A stretch of DNA of 64,000 nt from Epiperipatus broadwayi (GCA_028023455.1 JAQFVV010012575.1:1546517-1610516); one strand, 5' to 3'; counted from the first letter of the stretch, positions 36,626 through 50,447 are shown. Notes: generated by a model not told the origin, from the sequence alone. Numbers and translations: made by a program.

Positions 36626-39600
36626 AATTCTATCTTGATTCTGCCAGTGAATAATATTTTTCTTCCAGTGATTATCATTATTATGCTGTTCTAATTAATC
36701 CTTATCTGATAATTCCAGAAAGCCTACTGTACAAGAATCGAGAAGCTGTTATTTGCTTTCCTCTGTTAAGGTAGCACAGAGCAAGCCAAAAACCCATCGC
36801 TGATTCCCAAAAGAGAAGCCATCTACATATGAAGAACCATCCAAATGTATGTCTTCTATGTATTTGCTGGAGAAGAAGAAAAAGGCTGATGTCCATTGCT
36901 ATAGAAAAAACCAGCCACTAAAACAAGACCCAATTATCTTCACATCCAAAATGAATGTTAAATAGTGATTTAAACCTTCATTCATCATATCTATCAACTC
37001 TGCCAATATCTAAAGACTGAATTTAAACTTTTGAAATACTAAGTATAAACTTTAAACTAATCTTTAGTTAATTATTGTCTCCTATTAAATGAAATATGTT
37101 AATGAATAGTTATTTACTTAATCTGTTTGTCAGCAGATATAGCAAGAGATTATAGTTTGTTCTATTTAAATATCAAGTCACATGTTAGTCTCCACTAATA
37201 GTAATAAAATTGCAATCTCTTGCCATGCTAGTTAAAAGTTATATATTAGTTAAATCATTATTTCCTTTTTATTTAAAAGAAATAATATGTTAAATTAGTA
37301 AATGTATTAAATTGTGAATGGAGGGCAATCATGCTGCATAGTCAAGCTAGATTAGGTTCTTTTAAGTAGATTAAGTTTTAATTAATTAGTCTTGTATTTG
37401 AATTATCATTATTGATAAGAATGTACAGCTGGTGTCCATCAATTCAGATTATGCTAGTTACATCTGATTCTCATTCTTATATAACACATTAGTATTAGAT
37501 GATTGTAAGCATCATTGGTGACTGCCGATCCCTTACAATCATTATCTTATTTAAACAGTGATGTGTGGTAGATGATCAATTCCCACCATATGGCATCCAT
37601 TTTCTTTTATACATGTTATATAAATGATACGATATGACTGCCAATCACTATATGCTATATATGCTATAGAAGCTTAATTTCTATCATAGGCATATCACTC
37701 CAATATATCGTTCTTACATAACTATTGTAGTACAGATGTGAATCCCTGTATTGTACAATTATTTTATTACCTATTATGTACAAATATTATAACCTGTAAT
37801 TGATCTCGTAAGTCAAGTAGACTAGCCTTAATTTATAAGCTTGTATCAGCAATAGAACAGCAGTGATGATAATTGAGAGCAGATAGGTATCTATGCAGTA
37901 GATTGGAATCCATTCAAACAATGTTAATAGTATTCTAAAATAGTATTGCTTATTTTAAACATTTAACCAGTATACTATATCTGTGCATAATTAAATTAAA
38001 TTAATCTAAAAAAAATTTGGAAAGGTTTATTTACCATAAGTAAATTTATGAAATAATTAACTAAAGCCATACCACTGTATGTTTTGTGTTGTATATACAG
38101 TGTTGTCTTATTATTTTGGCATTTTGTAATCTTTATTTGCAATCAAAAATTTATTTAATTAGTCTCTTGTTTTCTCTCTGACCTTAGCAGGCTACACAAG
38201 AAAGAATTGGTATTCTGTGACATCAGAATGTGAAAAGCACATTTGGATTATCCTCAGGTGATTTGCATGTGGGTTATGCAATTTTAACAGTTACATTATG
38301 TTAATAAAATCTTAGTTTATGCAAATTAACAAAGCTGATAAAAGAGTCTGCAAAAAAAAAGAATTAAAGGATGAGAAAAAAATTCAGCAAATGTATTGGG
38401 TTTAATTTATGATTTGTGGTCAGTTCTGTTGTTCTGAAAATTAGTAAAGAAGAGCTCTAGTCAAGAATCTAATTTGACTATCTCAAAAATATGTGTGTGA
38501 GCAATAAGGCGCTTACAAAATTACTGAGTTAAAGACATTTGCATATATTAAATCTCTACAGAGATATGAACAATAAAGTGATTTCAAGTAACCCTATTTT
38601 CAACTAGCAAATAGCCAGATGGATTTCTAATTTTTACTAACAGGATTGCCATTATTCAGAGAAAAATAACCTTTTGAATTAATTATTAAACTTTGTTGTT
38701 TTTTTTTATTTAACATCAAAAATTATCCAGCTGCTACTGGTTGGCCATACATATATTAGTATAATTATATGTATACGAAATTTTAATATTTAAGCTTATT
38801 TATAAATTAATCAAATTTAATGCTAATATATCACGTTATTTGCAATCATTTGTCATTCTGTTTGTCGATCTATTGCATTACTCTATGAACTTTTGGTCAG
38901 ATAAATGGAAGAATATATTATATATAACAATTGCTTCTGTGGAGACAAACTTGAATAAATATTACAAATACTAATCACTGATCAATTAATCATTAAAAAA
39001 CGGTACCCCTATGAAAATCTTTTGTTTTGATCGAAGCTCTAATTTGTTAGCCATTCCAAGCTCAAAATTTGCCAACCATCATATCTTAGTACCAACTAGA
39101 TTTTACATGTATCTAATGTATATGTCAAAATGTCCAATTATTTCTTTCAAAGTATGAAAGATGTTAAGCATTGCTTGATATAAACAACAAATATTTTAAT
39201 AAATATGCAAATTAATAAATTATAACCTTATTCATATAATAGTAATGTAATATAACAACTGTCTGAAAGCATAATAGCTCTAACGCGAAATCATTTTCGG
39301 ACTAATATAAATATATTTTAAAAGTTTTTACTTGATAAAAATATAGTAAACATATGACGAATATATCAGTTTTAGGATCGTTTAAGTCCTGTTATCAACC
39401 ATTTAATTCAATTTTTATTTTAATAAACATTTGTATTCTAGTCTCTAATGCTTTAAAATAATCAAATAGCTTAGCAACAAAAGCAAAATAGTGTATCAAG
39501 AATAAAAAATAAGATTATAGTACAATATATATATATAATTGATTTTAGGATTGTAAATTTGAATTACATTATTTTACGAGGGAAAAAAAAAGCGTTGCTA

Positions 39601-40514
39601 AGCAGTATATTTGATTTCTAAAATTCATAGAAACGCATTTCTAGAATTTTATTTTTTTAATTATTAATCAGAAATTATATTTTTATTTATTACATAAATT
39701 CAGTTCAATGAACAAATAATAAAATAACAAACATATATAAATATTATATTGCGATTTGCCAAGTTTCTAATTCAATAATATATGTGTTTGTGTGTCTATA
39801 TATGTGAATGAGAGAAAAATATATTAACATCATTGAAAAATTAAAATGCTATTAGAATCTGGGCTGAATATATTGCTAGAGAATATATGAGATTTTTAAA
39901 GACCTAGACAAAGATTGCACATGAGGTGGGTTAATAAGATAAGAAAATTTGCTGAAATAATGTATACAATACATATGATATTTAAGTATTTTGTTTTAAT
40001 CATTTATCGATATCTAATTAGTCAAATATGAAAAAAACATTGTAATATGTCGCTTATTCACAACACGTTTACTTTTTTGTTTATTTTTCAGGAAATAATG
40101 TATTTGTTTGAAGCCGTAAATATTATATATATATAATTTATTAGTAGTAAACTATTGTAAATGACTATAGTTCTTCTAACTATAGAAGAAAACAAAGGAA
40201 AAGACAAAAAATAAAACGTTGAAACTAAGTTTTGCTATGACCTTATACCTTTTAACTTGTTTCGCAATAAAGTTTTTTTTTAGAAACTTTCAATATCTTA
40301 TCTTTATAGTATTTTGTGTTGAAACCTATTTTTCTAAAGAAAGCAATCAATATTAAATTCTTCAGAATATCTTTAACCTAATATTTGTCTTTAATCTAAT
40401 ATTTATAACTTAAATAGGCGCCGAAACTTCAGATAAAATTATATTTATGTGTATCGAACTCCGACTTTCACACTACCCACTACTCTCAGTGCCATCTCAT
40501 ATTGCTGACCCACC
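36626..40514. other. AT-rich spacer with second half of a dispersed repeat
   Basis: 38301-38354 is the partner of 36112-36170. 37499-37545 contains ATGATTGTAAG and its reverse complement 25 bp apart, a short stem-loop. No gene is recognised. Confidence 0.4.
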
Positions 40515-40737
40515 TGATCACACACATGTTGAAAAGATAAATAGTCACCAATATAAGTATTTCATGCTAAACCAGCAATCATCAGTTGGTCTAGATTACT
40601 ATCTCCACACATATATACAATCAGTGCTCAGCTTTATATTAAGATAGCCAATCTTCATACTTTGATGGACAGACTTCAAACTACTCCAACCCACAACTCT
40701 TCAGCCTTCCATTTCATTGAAAATCTGATATATTAAT
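40515..40737. repeat. Single arm of fold-back element FB-4, copy 2
   Basis: It follows the left arm of 14872-15458 block by block: AAAAGATAAAT, CAGCAATCATCAGTTG, GTGCTCAGCTTTATATTAAG, GATGGACAGACTTCAA and TTCATTGAAAATCTGAT. The matching inverted arm is absent, so this is a deletion product or a fragment. Confidence 0.7.
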
Positions 40738-41361
40738 TTATAGAAATAGTGCATAAAAGGTCTGATATAGAAGCATCCATTAAAAGTTCAACAAAATTAT
40801 ATTTTAAATGAATAAAATTTAATTTACCATTACTATATCTTAATAGATTTAACATAGAAATTAATAATCGATTAGTGAGATGCAAAATACTTATTAACGC
40901 AAAATTAAATAATTGACAACTATTTAAAAAGTTAGTATTAACAGTTGATATTCCTAACCTTCAAAAATTAAAACTCTCAAATTGTTTCAAAATATACACA
41001 TATATTAAATAAGCATAACATATACAAAGTTGTTTTTTTAATACAAATGTAAAATAAATTGAGAGTTCATAAGCTGATCCATAGTATTTTTACTTTGGCA
41101 ACTTAAAGAAATTGATAAGTGATGACATGCATATATTTAGAAGGAGTCTACTAACATACTTGTCCATTGTATCTATTATGTGCTACCCACTATAAATTTA
41201 GTAATATTAAGACACAAATGCATTAACAATTCTTAAAATTTTAAGAAAAAGTTTAATCATGATTTTTGTTTTTAAAAGAGTTCTGTTTCAAAATAATTAT
41301 CGGATACTGACCTTTTTAAAGTTAGATGTTTCCATAGATAATTTTTTTGTCAGGTGTAATG
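40738..41361. other. AT-rich spacer, nothing recognised
   Basis: Low-complexity AT-rich DNA with no repeat pair or coding frame seen. Confidence 0.4.
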
Positions 41362-41690
41362 ACAATAAACCACTAAACATCACATGATCACCATTCTTTA
41401 TGCTTACACAAACTGTTTGCACAGAGGCTAAACATTCCATACAATAGTGACACTCATTTCAAGCCAGAGTAATAAATAGATGCAAGAAGGTTTGTACATA
41501 AAATCTCTATCTAGTGCCTACTCATCCGATATCCCCAGACTAGCCACAAGCTAGAAACTAGTCTGGGGATATTGGATGAGTAGGCACTAGATAGGAATTT
41601 TATGCACAAACCTTCTTGCATTCATTGATTACTCTGGCTTGCACTGAGTGGCACTGTTGTAAGGAAAGTTTAGCCTCTGCATAATGATAA
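41362..41690. repeat. Fold-back element FB-1, copy 2
   Basis: Arms 41422-41543 and 41557-41679 are near-perfect reverse complements around a 13-bp loop. The centre reads CCCCAGACTAG then CTAGTCTGGGG, so the palindrome closes in the family core. Upstream, 41362-41385 is AATAAACCACTAAACATCAC and ATGATCA, the same outer end seen at 50850, but no mirror of it follows on the right. Confidence 0.85.
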
Positions 41691-42514
41691 TAGATAGCTT
41701 ATGAAGACAAGATTCATTTATAAGCAAATTTTATCTTCTATTTTTGCATGGTCATTTCTTATCTGTACCATTAAAATAAATATTAAAGAATAAGAATAAA
41801 GAACATGATTTTGAAAAGTATTACTATATATTTATAACCTTCTGTTTTCATGAAAATGTAGATCATCATGTAATTAATCATTATGGTACTTTGAATTATT
41901 ATTTTATCAGCACATTCCAATATTCAAATTTCCCTGGCACTGGTTCAGAAGATACACATACACACCTAATCTTGTTTTAGAATGCTCCTTTTAAAGTTCA
42001 AATTATTTAAATAAAATATTAGATAAAATATTGAAAATAAAATACATCACTTTTCAAATAAAGAAATACATTATATATTCATTTTAAATATTGTATTTCT
42101 CTTTTTATTTTATTAAATAATATCATTTTACGATCTCTCTGTCTTTTTGAAATAAAGTAAATAAGGTTTTAAATAAAAAAATTAAAATAGAAAAAAATAT
42201 TCATGCACATACACACACCTTCTTCGTTATTAAACAATAAACTTATTGCTATATTAAATACATTTTTTTCTAATCGAAGATTACTTAAATAAACATTCAT
42301 AAATATTTATATGTATATAATCTATTTAAAATAGATAAATATGTGCGCATATAAATATAAAAGTATAAAATGTATGAGTTTAAACTAATATGTGTCTTAA
42401 CAAAAAATATTAATACTTAGATTCGTTCGACTGTGAATGAAAATTGCTACAGTATTCAAAATAAGAGTCATATATCACATGACCCTATTCTCTTAAGCTT
42501 GTAAGTTATAAACA
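41691..42514. other. AT-rich spacer, nothing recognised
   Basis: No coding frame, tRNA-like sequence or repeat pair was seen. Confidence 0.4.
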
Positions 42515-42803
42515 ATGAGGATTGCCAATTCCTCAACAAGCTTTGTGATAAATGCTTAGCCAGAGCCAGCAAAATATCTCTGTCAGCACCCCCACAAACC
42601 CCTGACCATGGTTTTGTACTTTGGCACTCCTCAGAGAGGTGCCAAAGCTAGTGTCCAAACCTACCCTGGCACCTCTCTGAGAAGTGTCAAAGCACAAAAC
42701 CATGGTCAGGGGTTGGGGGAGGGGATCCTGACAGAGATATTTTAAATGCTGGCTCTGGCTAAGCATTTATCACAAAGCTTGTTGAGGAATTGGCAATCCT
42801 CAT
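42515..42803. repeat. Fold-back element FB-3
   Basis: Arms 42515-42643 and 42668-42803 are near-perfect reverse complements with a 24-bp loop. Ends are ATGAGGATTGCCAATTCCTC and its complement, and the inner arm holds ACCATGGTTTTGTACTTTGG. It is clearly less AT-rich than its flanks. The open frame running through it on the minus strand is a by-product of the palindrome. No second copy is in this window. Confidence 0.9.
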
Positions 42804-44344
42804 GTTTGCTACGATATATCTTTAAAATGGAAAATATTATTATAACATCATGATATAAAATAGATTCAATGATCAATTGTCATAAGGTAAGAATTCTATT
42901 TATGTTCTAACTTTGAAATAAGCTAATAAAAATTTAAAATTTGCGACATTAAATCCAGATCAGTATCTATATATATATTATATAAACTTGAAAAAGATGA
43001 TTTGAAATTCAAATGGATATTTTGAAATTTATCATCAAAGAACAGACAAATATAATGGTGTATAAATTAGAAAAGAACATTTTGTAAATACATAGCAAAG
43101 ACATATAAAAGTAAAAAAAATGAAAAAAGAAATGGAATAACTACTTATAATAGGGTCAAAAGAGAGACCAGGTTCCATGTAGCATTAACAATGTCTGGAA
43201 AATCAAGCATCTTGTCTCTGTTTTTAACTTCTGACATTTTATTTTAAAAGAGTGATTGTAATTTCTTACATATAGGATTGAAGCAAAAATGACATCTTAA
43301 GAACTAAATGGTAAACATAAGGAAAGTAGTAACCCTAATAGAAGGGAAAAGATCTCATTTTATGTTATTAATGAGAATTGAAAAAGAAATACATGATTTA
43401 GTAATTGATCTAATGATATTCCTATAGTTAAGAAGCTCAAGATACTGGTACAGTAAATAATCTATTGTTCTTCCTTATGACAAAGAAAACAAAGGGGATA
43501 AATGTTAGATTCTCTGTGATGAGAAATGACTAGCAGAAAAAGCTTCAAAATCGATTTTGATAAGGAAATGAAGCTATTTGGATTCCAGATACCAGAATTT
43601 GAATTTTTTGATTATCTGTTTATAATAGTAAAGAGAGATGGCTATGTTTGAGGTTGAGTGGCATTCTGAATCATGTTCAAAGTCTCCCAAAAAATATTTT
43701 CCTAGAGCATGTGTGATTATTAAGATCAATATAAACAGCAATGAATTTGATAAAAAAATAACTATATGGGGTAGAGACATATCACATTGGGATAAGCAGA
43801 GACAAATTTTAAAATAGTTTTACATGAATTGTGAAAATAATAAATAGAACTTAAATCAAAAAAGAAACCATTGTCTTTGGCATGCTTCTGTAAGGTACTA
43901 ATACTAATTGCAAGGCTCTTTTATACCAAATCAGCTTGGAGCAAAGTGAATTAATCTTTTTCTTGAAAGCATTAGTATAGTTAATAATCTATATATTAGA
44001 ATATTTATGAATATATTTTGCATGTGTATTTGCTTATAAGATAAACATATTTAGGTTTTAGACATCAATTAGAAAATTTAAAAAAAAAAATCAAACACAC
44101 ACATATGTATAAATTCACAGTACTATTTCTGGGAACTTTCATGTAATAAAAATATAATAGCTAAATAACTGATGTTTCAGTGCAATAACAAGTACTTTCC
44201 TAAGAGTGTCATTGTACAGAAACATGAGCTATTTAGCTATTATACTTTTATTACACGAAAGCGCCTGAAAATAATACTATAAATTCATCTTTTATCCATG
44301 AGAAACATTAGAATATATATATATATTCTAATATATATATATAT
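42804..44344. other. AT-rich spacer ending in an (AT)n tract
   Basis: Nothing recognised until 44312-44344, where two runs of AT dinucleotides form a small palindrome (ATATATATTCTAATATATAT) directly before the LTR-like unit. Confidence 0.45.
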
Positions 44345-45639
44345 TGTAACAGTCAGAAAACGTGTGACTCGTAAACATAGTGCAGAATTCGACCACCATA
44401 CAGAACAGCAGCACCATCGAGTAGCGAAGCCACCCGTGGTACTGAGTTCGAACATAGTTTATCGGTTCCACAATACAATCCACGAAACAACGCATCTGAT
44501 GTGACATTAGTAAATATTTCCTTAGGCACGGTGGTCAGGGATATGCAAGAGACTCATGATTTTATTCTCGAGTTAGCCAATAATCAAACTAATATTAATT
44601 AAACATTCATATTTACATAATCGAGGAAATAGTATATAGAATGGGTATCGAATAAATGAAACGTAACTGCAGACATATAGTTTAAAATTATTTATTAATA
44701 CATTTTAATAAAACAATCATTTACTAATAATATTTGTGGATTTAAAGCTTCAGTAGCAGGATTTGCGACATGATTATATTTTAAAGAATACATTTATTTA
44801 TTTAGACATTATTTTATATTGAGGATTTCAGTAGCGGTATTTCCGATACTGTAATGTTTACAAAAGGAATACATTTATTTGAAGGCGTAATCTAGCTACC
44901 TAAAACTCTCGAGTGAGTATTTCTAATGCATGCATGGAGGGATTTATACCTTTGCAATGCAAGAGTCTAAAGTATGGGTTATAAGAGTAACGGCAGACAT
45001 ATATTTATTTAATTAAAATATTTATTTATAACTAAGGGCAAACATTTATTTGAGAGTGAATTACGAAGATAATGCAGAGGCGGAGTGATATATATAGAAT
45101 AATAGAATTAAGCAAAGGAACACGTGGTACGCTTTAGAAAGGCGATATGGAATGGCAGTATATTGAAACTGCAATGCCGCGAATGGGTTTATAAGAATGT
45201 CAGGCTGGTCTCTGCCCCGACCCGACGAAGTAAGGTGTCACATAAGCATAACCAGGGACAAGCGGTCCGTGTCGCATTTTTGCCGGCTGGCTGCATGACG
45301 TTGTCAAGTCCTACGGGAGCACCCATTATGCCCGCTTGTGTAGGACGACTGGGGTTAATTTCAACCCTGAAGAATCCGGAAATTTCACGGCGGAATGGGT
45401 CATCGCGTCTCTAAAACGTAACACATGTATACTGATAATGGATTATGATGAGATTTAAATAGATTTCTAATTCGGCTCTACATTATCAACATTTACTAAA
45501 GAACGTTGGTGACTCTCAAAGAAATGTAATTTTCTGGAATTATTCACTGATTATTTAATAAATACAAAACATATATAACTTGGGAATTATTATAACTAAT
45601 ACGTCAGCCATTTGCGAAGTAGTAGACCCCTGCATTACA
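44345..45639 (+). mobile_element. Probable solo LTR of a second LTR family
   Basis: This 1,295-bp unit begins TGTAACAGTC and ends CATTACA, matching the TGTAA...TTACA ends of the other LTR family, but its body is unrelated by eye. It is distinctly richer in G+C than the surroundings, above all 45120-45420. Its left side lies against an (AT)n tract, so a target duplication cannot be verified (ATAT against ATAA). 44745-44790 and 44825-44880 are a diverged internal duplication (TTCAGTAGC...AATACATTTATTT). The 96-codon open frame at 45124-45414 matches no family I recognise and is treated as LTR sequence. Confidence 0.5.
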
Positions 45640-47120
45640 ATAAATGAAGCATTGAATGCGTGTCGATTTATATGAAAGTTAAGTTATTAAAGAAAGTAAA
45701 TATTAATGAAAATTTGACACGCATTCATTGTTTTAAGCAATCATAGATTTAAACTTTGAAAATTGAAATAATTATGAGCATGCAATAATTAAATAATAAC
45801 TATAGATAGAAATGTAGATTATAGAAATACGCACCCAAGACAGAATGAGGTAAGCTAGATTAGTAGAGAAATTTACATATTAAATTAATTATTCAATTTA
45901 GTTATACAAATGATAGTTTTTACATTTTATAAATTTAGATAAGTAATATGAAGAATAGCTATAGCATATTATTAGAGTACTCTAGAGTTTGAACACAGAC
46001 AGGTACCTGTTTTATAAGAAGTTTTCTTATTCCATGAGTTTATCAGAAAAAGGTTCACGAGTGGCTAGTCTTTCTTGTATTTAGATATTTCATTTAATTT
46101 CACAACAGCAGCAGCTTTCTCATTTATTTCAGGCAGCAGATCTTCATGGTGAATTTATGATGGGCAATGGAAATTTCGGCATCCGATAGGCCTTCCCGAT
46201 GGAGAATAATCTAGGTGCTTTACTCGGTCATACCTTGGCAGGAACAAATTATTTTATTATTTTGGAGACTCTCAGTGATCGAGAGCAAAGCTAAAGTTTT
46301 AGTGAATGTCTCCAGCAAGTCTAAGATGGCCTCTTTTTTTTATCTTGATCTTTCACATTTTTGTTAAGATATTTTTAGGTTCTACTTAATCTGCCCTGAG
46401 GATAATCAATGCATTTAGTTGGTTTTTAATTAAAGAAAGCTGCCGTTCTATTGTTTACATTTTACATTTACTAATTAATTTTGGGGAATTTTTCTTTAAT
46501 TAATCTATTATCTATCACTGACCGATGCTTTTAAATTTCAAAAACAAAAAGGGAACATAAGATTATTTTAACTTTTAATTAAATATTACATCAGATATTT
46601 TTAGAATTATTATTAAATGAAATTTAAACAAAGCAATAAATACGAACTTTATAATCCAAAATAAATGATTAAAATTATACAAAATTATATAACTAAACGA
46701 AATCTAAATTATATTATTTTATCCCTATTTATTGCGTTTAATTTGAGATCGAAATGTGTGCGTGTTTATGCTGAATTCTACATATATTTATACATTTTTA
46801 ATATTGTTACACACACAATTCGATATCAAAAAGTTTAAATTTGGGCGGGATAGACCGGTCAGTGAGAGACGACAGAAAAAGGTGAAACTTAAGATTCGAA
46901 TACGAATCTTACTGTTTCAATATATATATATATATTATACAACTGATACACATAACCACATACATGTGAAAAAGATCACAAATTTGTGGTCATTTGTCCC
47001 AGTTGTATAAGATAGATTGAATAACTGTGGGGAATTTGAAAGTTTGAGTTCAGATCCATTATAATTACATTAAGTTTAGTATAGACAATATTCATGCATT
47101 TAAATATTATATATATATAT
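45640..47120. other. Spacer with two unclassified GC-richer patches
   Basis: 46080-46420 and 46830-46915 are less AT-rich than their neighbours and look like worn TE fragments. The second contains AAGATTCGAATACGAATCTT, an 8-bp-stem hairpin at 46892-46911. No family can be named. Confidence 0.4.
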
Positions 47121-48605
47121 ATAATTAATAAAACAAGTCATAAATTTTGTAACTTGCTTTTAAGCTTGCATTTAAATGATAACTAGATAGAGCTTACCAA
47201 CAGCTCTAATCAAGCTTTATTTTATAAGTGCCAAAAAGAGAAAAAAATTCAAAATCTCTACTGGAAAGTCCTTATCCCTATATCAATTGGTTTTGAGCTT
47301 ATGGCTCACTTCAATGGAGCACTGGAACTCTAGACAGTAAATCTAAAATACTAACTCAAAAGTCAGCACTTATAAAACATGTTTTGATCAATTTGAAAGC
47401 TTGAACTTTTTAAGATATGTAAATGTCTTCAAATCCAGCTTTACAAACAAGATAGCTATATAGGTCTGAATTCAGTTCAGTTTCACCATATAGTAATAGC
47501 CTCTGCAATATAGCATCGCAAAAGCCTTCAAAGGTACACTTATAATAATTAATAAAACAAGTCATAAATTTTGTAACTTTCTTTTAAGCTTGCATTTAAA
47601 TGATCACTAGATGGAGCTTACCATTATCTCTAATCAAGTTTTATAAGTGCTGAAAGAGAAAAAATGCAAAATCTCTATCGGAAAGTCCCTATCTCCAGAC
47701 CAATTGTTTTTGAGCTTATGGCTCACATCAGTGGAGTGCTGGAGCTCTGGAAACTAGCTCTAAAATACTAATTCAAAAGTCAGCACTTATAAAACATGTT
47801 TCTATCAATTTGAAAGCCTGAACTTTTCAGACACATAAATGTCTTCAAATTCAGCTTTACAAACCAGAGAGCTATATATGTCTGAATTCAGCTCAGTTTC
47901 ACCAGTTAGTAATAGCCTCTGCAATATAGCATCACAAAAGCCTTCAAAGGTACACTTATAAACTGTTTTGTAAAGCTGGATTTGAAAACATTGACGTGTC
48001 TGAAAAGTTCAGGTTTTCAAATTGATAGAAATAAGTGCTGACTTTTGAGTTACTATTTTAGATCTAGCTTCTAGAGTCCCAGCACCCACTGAGATGAGCC
48101 ATAAGCTTGAAACCAATTGATCTAAAGATAGGTATTTTCTGATAGAGATTTTGAATTTTTACTCTTTCAGAACATAAAATAAAGCTTGATTAGAACTATT
48201 GGTAAGCTCCATCTAGTGATCATTTAAATGCAGGCTTAAAAGCAAGTTACAAAATTTATGGGTTGTTTTATCAATTATTATGTATACCATTGAAGGCTTT
48301 TGCAATGATATAGTTCAGAGGCTATTACTATGTGGTGAAACTGACCTGAATTCAGACCCATATAGCTACCTGGTTTGTAAAGCTGAATTTGAAGACATTT
48401 ACATGTCTGAAAAGTTCAGGCTTTCAAATTGATAGAAACGTTTTATAAGTGCTGACTTTTGAGTTAGTATTTTAGATCTATTTCTAGAGTCCCAGCACTC
48501 TATTGAAGTGAGCCATAAGCTCGAAATCAATTGGTCTGGAGATAGGGACTTTCCGATAGAGATTTTGAGTTATTTCTCTTTCGGCACTTATAAAGCTTGA
48601 TATAT
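47121..48605. repeat. Compound palindrome of four FB-2 units
   Basis: Two direct units (about 47121-47540 and 47541-47960) both begin ATAATTAATAAAACAAGTCA and end CCTTCAAAGGTACACTTATA. They are followed by two inverted units (about 47961-48285 and 48286-48605). All four carry the FB-2 core (GAGCTTATGGCTCAC or its complement) and GTCAGCACTTATAAAACATG-type sequence. The arrangement is A-B then B'-A'. About 95 bp at the inner end of B (47867-47960) has no mirror immediately beside it and would form the loop. It is non-coding; the open frames at 48484-48930 are palindrome sequence. Confidence 0.85.
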
Positions 48606-50129
48606 ATATTGCAATCAATGGGAAAATAGAGCTAGGGTATGATGAAAAGAAATGTATAATAATATAATGTAATATATAATTCACCCCTACAGTTGAGGCA
48701 CCAATTATTAACCTACAAGGAAAAAGATGCAAGACTGGGTGGAGATGAGAATGAGGAAGGTAATCTATAATGTAATACAATATATAATATATACCCAGGG
48801 TAGAGACTCTTATATACCCCACATCCATGATCTGATGAAGATGAAGGGCTTTAGCTCAGTGGCAGTTACATATATATATAATTTAATGAATACTCCAGAG
48901 ACTTCTATTAAGATAAAGAGAAATTTTTAAAGTAGTAGTAAAAATGCATATTAAACAATAATTAATTAAAACAAATTAGCAAGAGGAAAAACTTCACTCT
49001 AAATTATAAAACATTTTTAAAATCTAAACTCCCTTTATCAAAATGTATTCTCTGTGTAGAAATAAAAAAAAAAGACTAATTTGCACTCAAAATAGAATCT
49101 TCTGTGAATGTTAATCTTCCAATATTTTAATTAATCAAAATCTGTGCCACTGACTTAAATAAAAGCATCATTACTATAATTTTTGTGAATCTTAAACTTT
49201 AAATATTTTCACTAATATGATTTTTATGTCACCAACCTAAATAGTAGCATGATCTAAATAACTCTACTCTTGTAGAATATAATACAATGTATCTTTCTAA
49301 TAGCACAGGGAATAATAAAAAATTTCTTATGCCATATCTATAATTCTAATCTAAATAAATGAATGGACAGTTGACATAATGATGATTATTATAAGAATAA
49401 TCTCGTCATTATTGGTAATTCTTAAAAGTTATGTTATAATAGTATTGCATTGCCAACAAAATGACTGACATCCTGGTAGACTATAGAAGACATATAATTT
49501 TCTCATAAGCTAATATTCCTAAACTCTTATAATAACAAGAATAATTATTCAAAAGATATTTAATTTACTAAATAATTTCATGAACAAAACATAAAATGTA
49601 GAAGAATCATAGCCTTTTATACAGGATCTCACTCAAAATAACAGGAAGAAAAGGGTACATTTTATGACTTACTATTACCCCATCAACAACACAATATAAA
49701 TAATTGTAAGACTCTGGATTTTAAATAAACAAATTAATATTGTACAGTCCGGAAAATATTATAAATAATCTTAAAAATACCAAGTCTATTTCCACTTTTA
49801 TTTGTTGTAATTTCCATCTTTGGAATTGATGCATTTATTTATGGAAAAATTTCCATTTTAAAACATTTATATTTGAATCTGCATGAATTAGTTATCTGTT
49901 ACCTCTTCTTTCAAAAATCAAAATTATTAAAATTATGACCATTGTAGATTTGTGAATTGAGAAATCAAGACAAAAGCACATATAGAAAAAAAATATAAAC
50001 TCAATTTTTAAAATAATAACAAATACATTTATTAATGACTATAAGTAATACAATATTTTATGTACAACAAAAATCAAAGCTATTTGCCAAACATAAAAGC
50101 TGTTATATTGATTGGTAACATGGAACATA
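48606..50129. other. AT-rich spacer with a short diverged repeat
   Basis: 48655-48700 and 48765-48810 share TATAATGTAATA and TATATAAT in the same order, probably a worn tandem duplication. Nothing else is recognised. Confidence 0.4.
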
Positions 50130-50447
50130 ACAAGGCAAAACTCTCCGTACAGTAATGCCACCCTGTGCCAACCAGATTAATTAATGGATTCCAGAAGACA
50201 TGCATAAAATCCCTATCTAGTGCCTACTCATCCAATATCCCCAGACTAGTTTCTGGCTTGTGGCCTTCATCAGTGAGGAGCCCTTGGATCTGAGAGCACT
50301 GCACCTAGATCTTAGGATCTAATGCAACCCTCTGGTTGTACAGGGTGGCACTACTGTATGGAGAGTTTTGCCTTGTTTAATAACAATTATGTGTTAATAT
50401 AAGATATGGTGATCATGTGAACATGGAATGTAAGTAACATATCCTTA
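50130..50447. repeat. FB-1 copy 3, single-core form with TIRs
   Basis: 50130-50164 (CAAGGCAAAACTCTCC...) is an imperfect inverted repeat of 50341-50376 (...GGAGAGTTTTGCCTTG). The interior holds one complete family core in direct orientation: CCCCAGACTAG, TTCTGGCTTGTGGCC, TTCATCAGTGAGGAG and GAGAGCACTGCACCTAGATC. The outer end continues with GTTTAATAACAATTATGTG and TGATCATGTGA to 50447. This is the most MITE-like member. Confidence 0.8.

Noticed and set aside
37499-37545. Possible microRNA-type hairpin
   Set aside because: The stem is only 11 bp with a 25-base loop, too short for a precursor.
42533-42766. 77-codon minus-strand open frame
   Set aside because: It spans both arms of the FB-3 hairpin, so its two halves are complements of each other.
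45124-45414. 96-codon open frame in GC-richer sequence
   Set aside because: No recognisable domain, and it sits inside a probable LTR. Less AT means fewer chance stops. Kept only as a point to check.
48484-48930. Overlapping open frames of 114 and 67 codons
   Set aside because: They lie in the FB-2 palindrome and adjoining low-complexity DNA; no motif is present.
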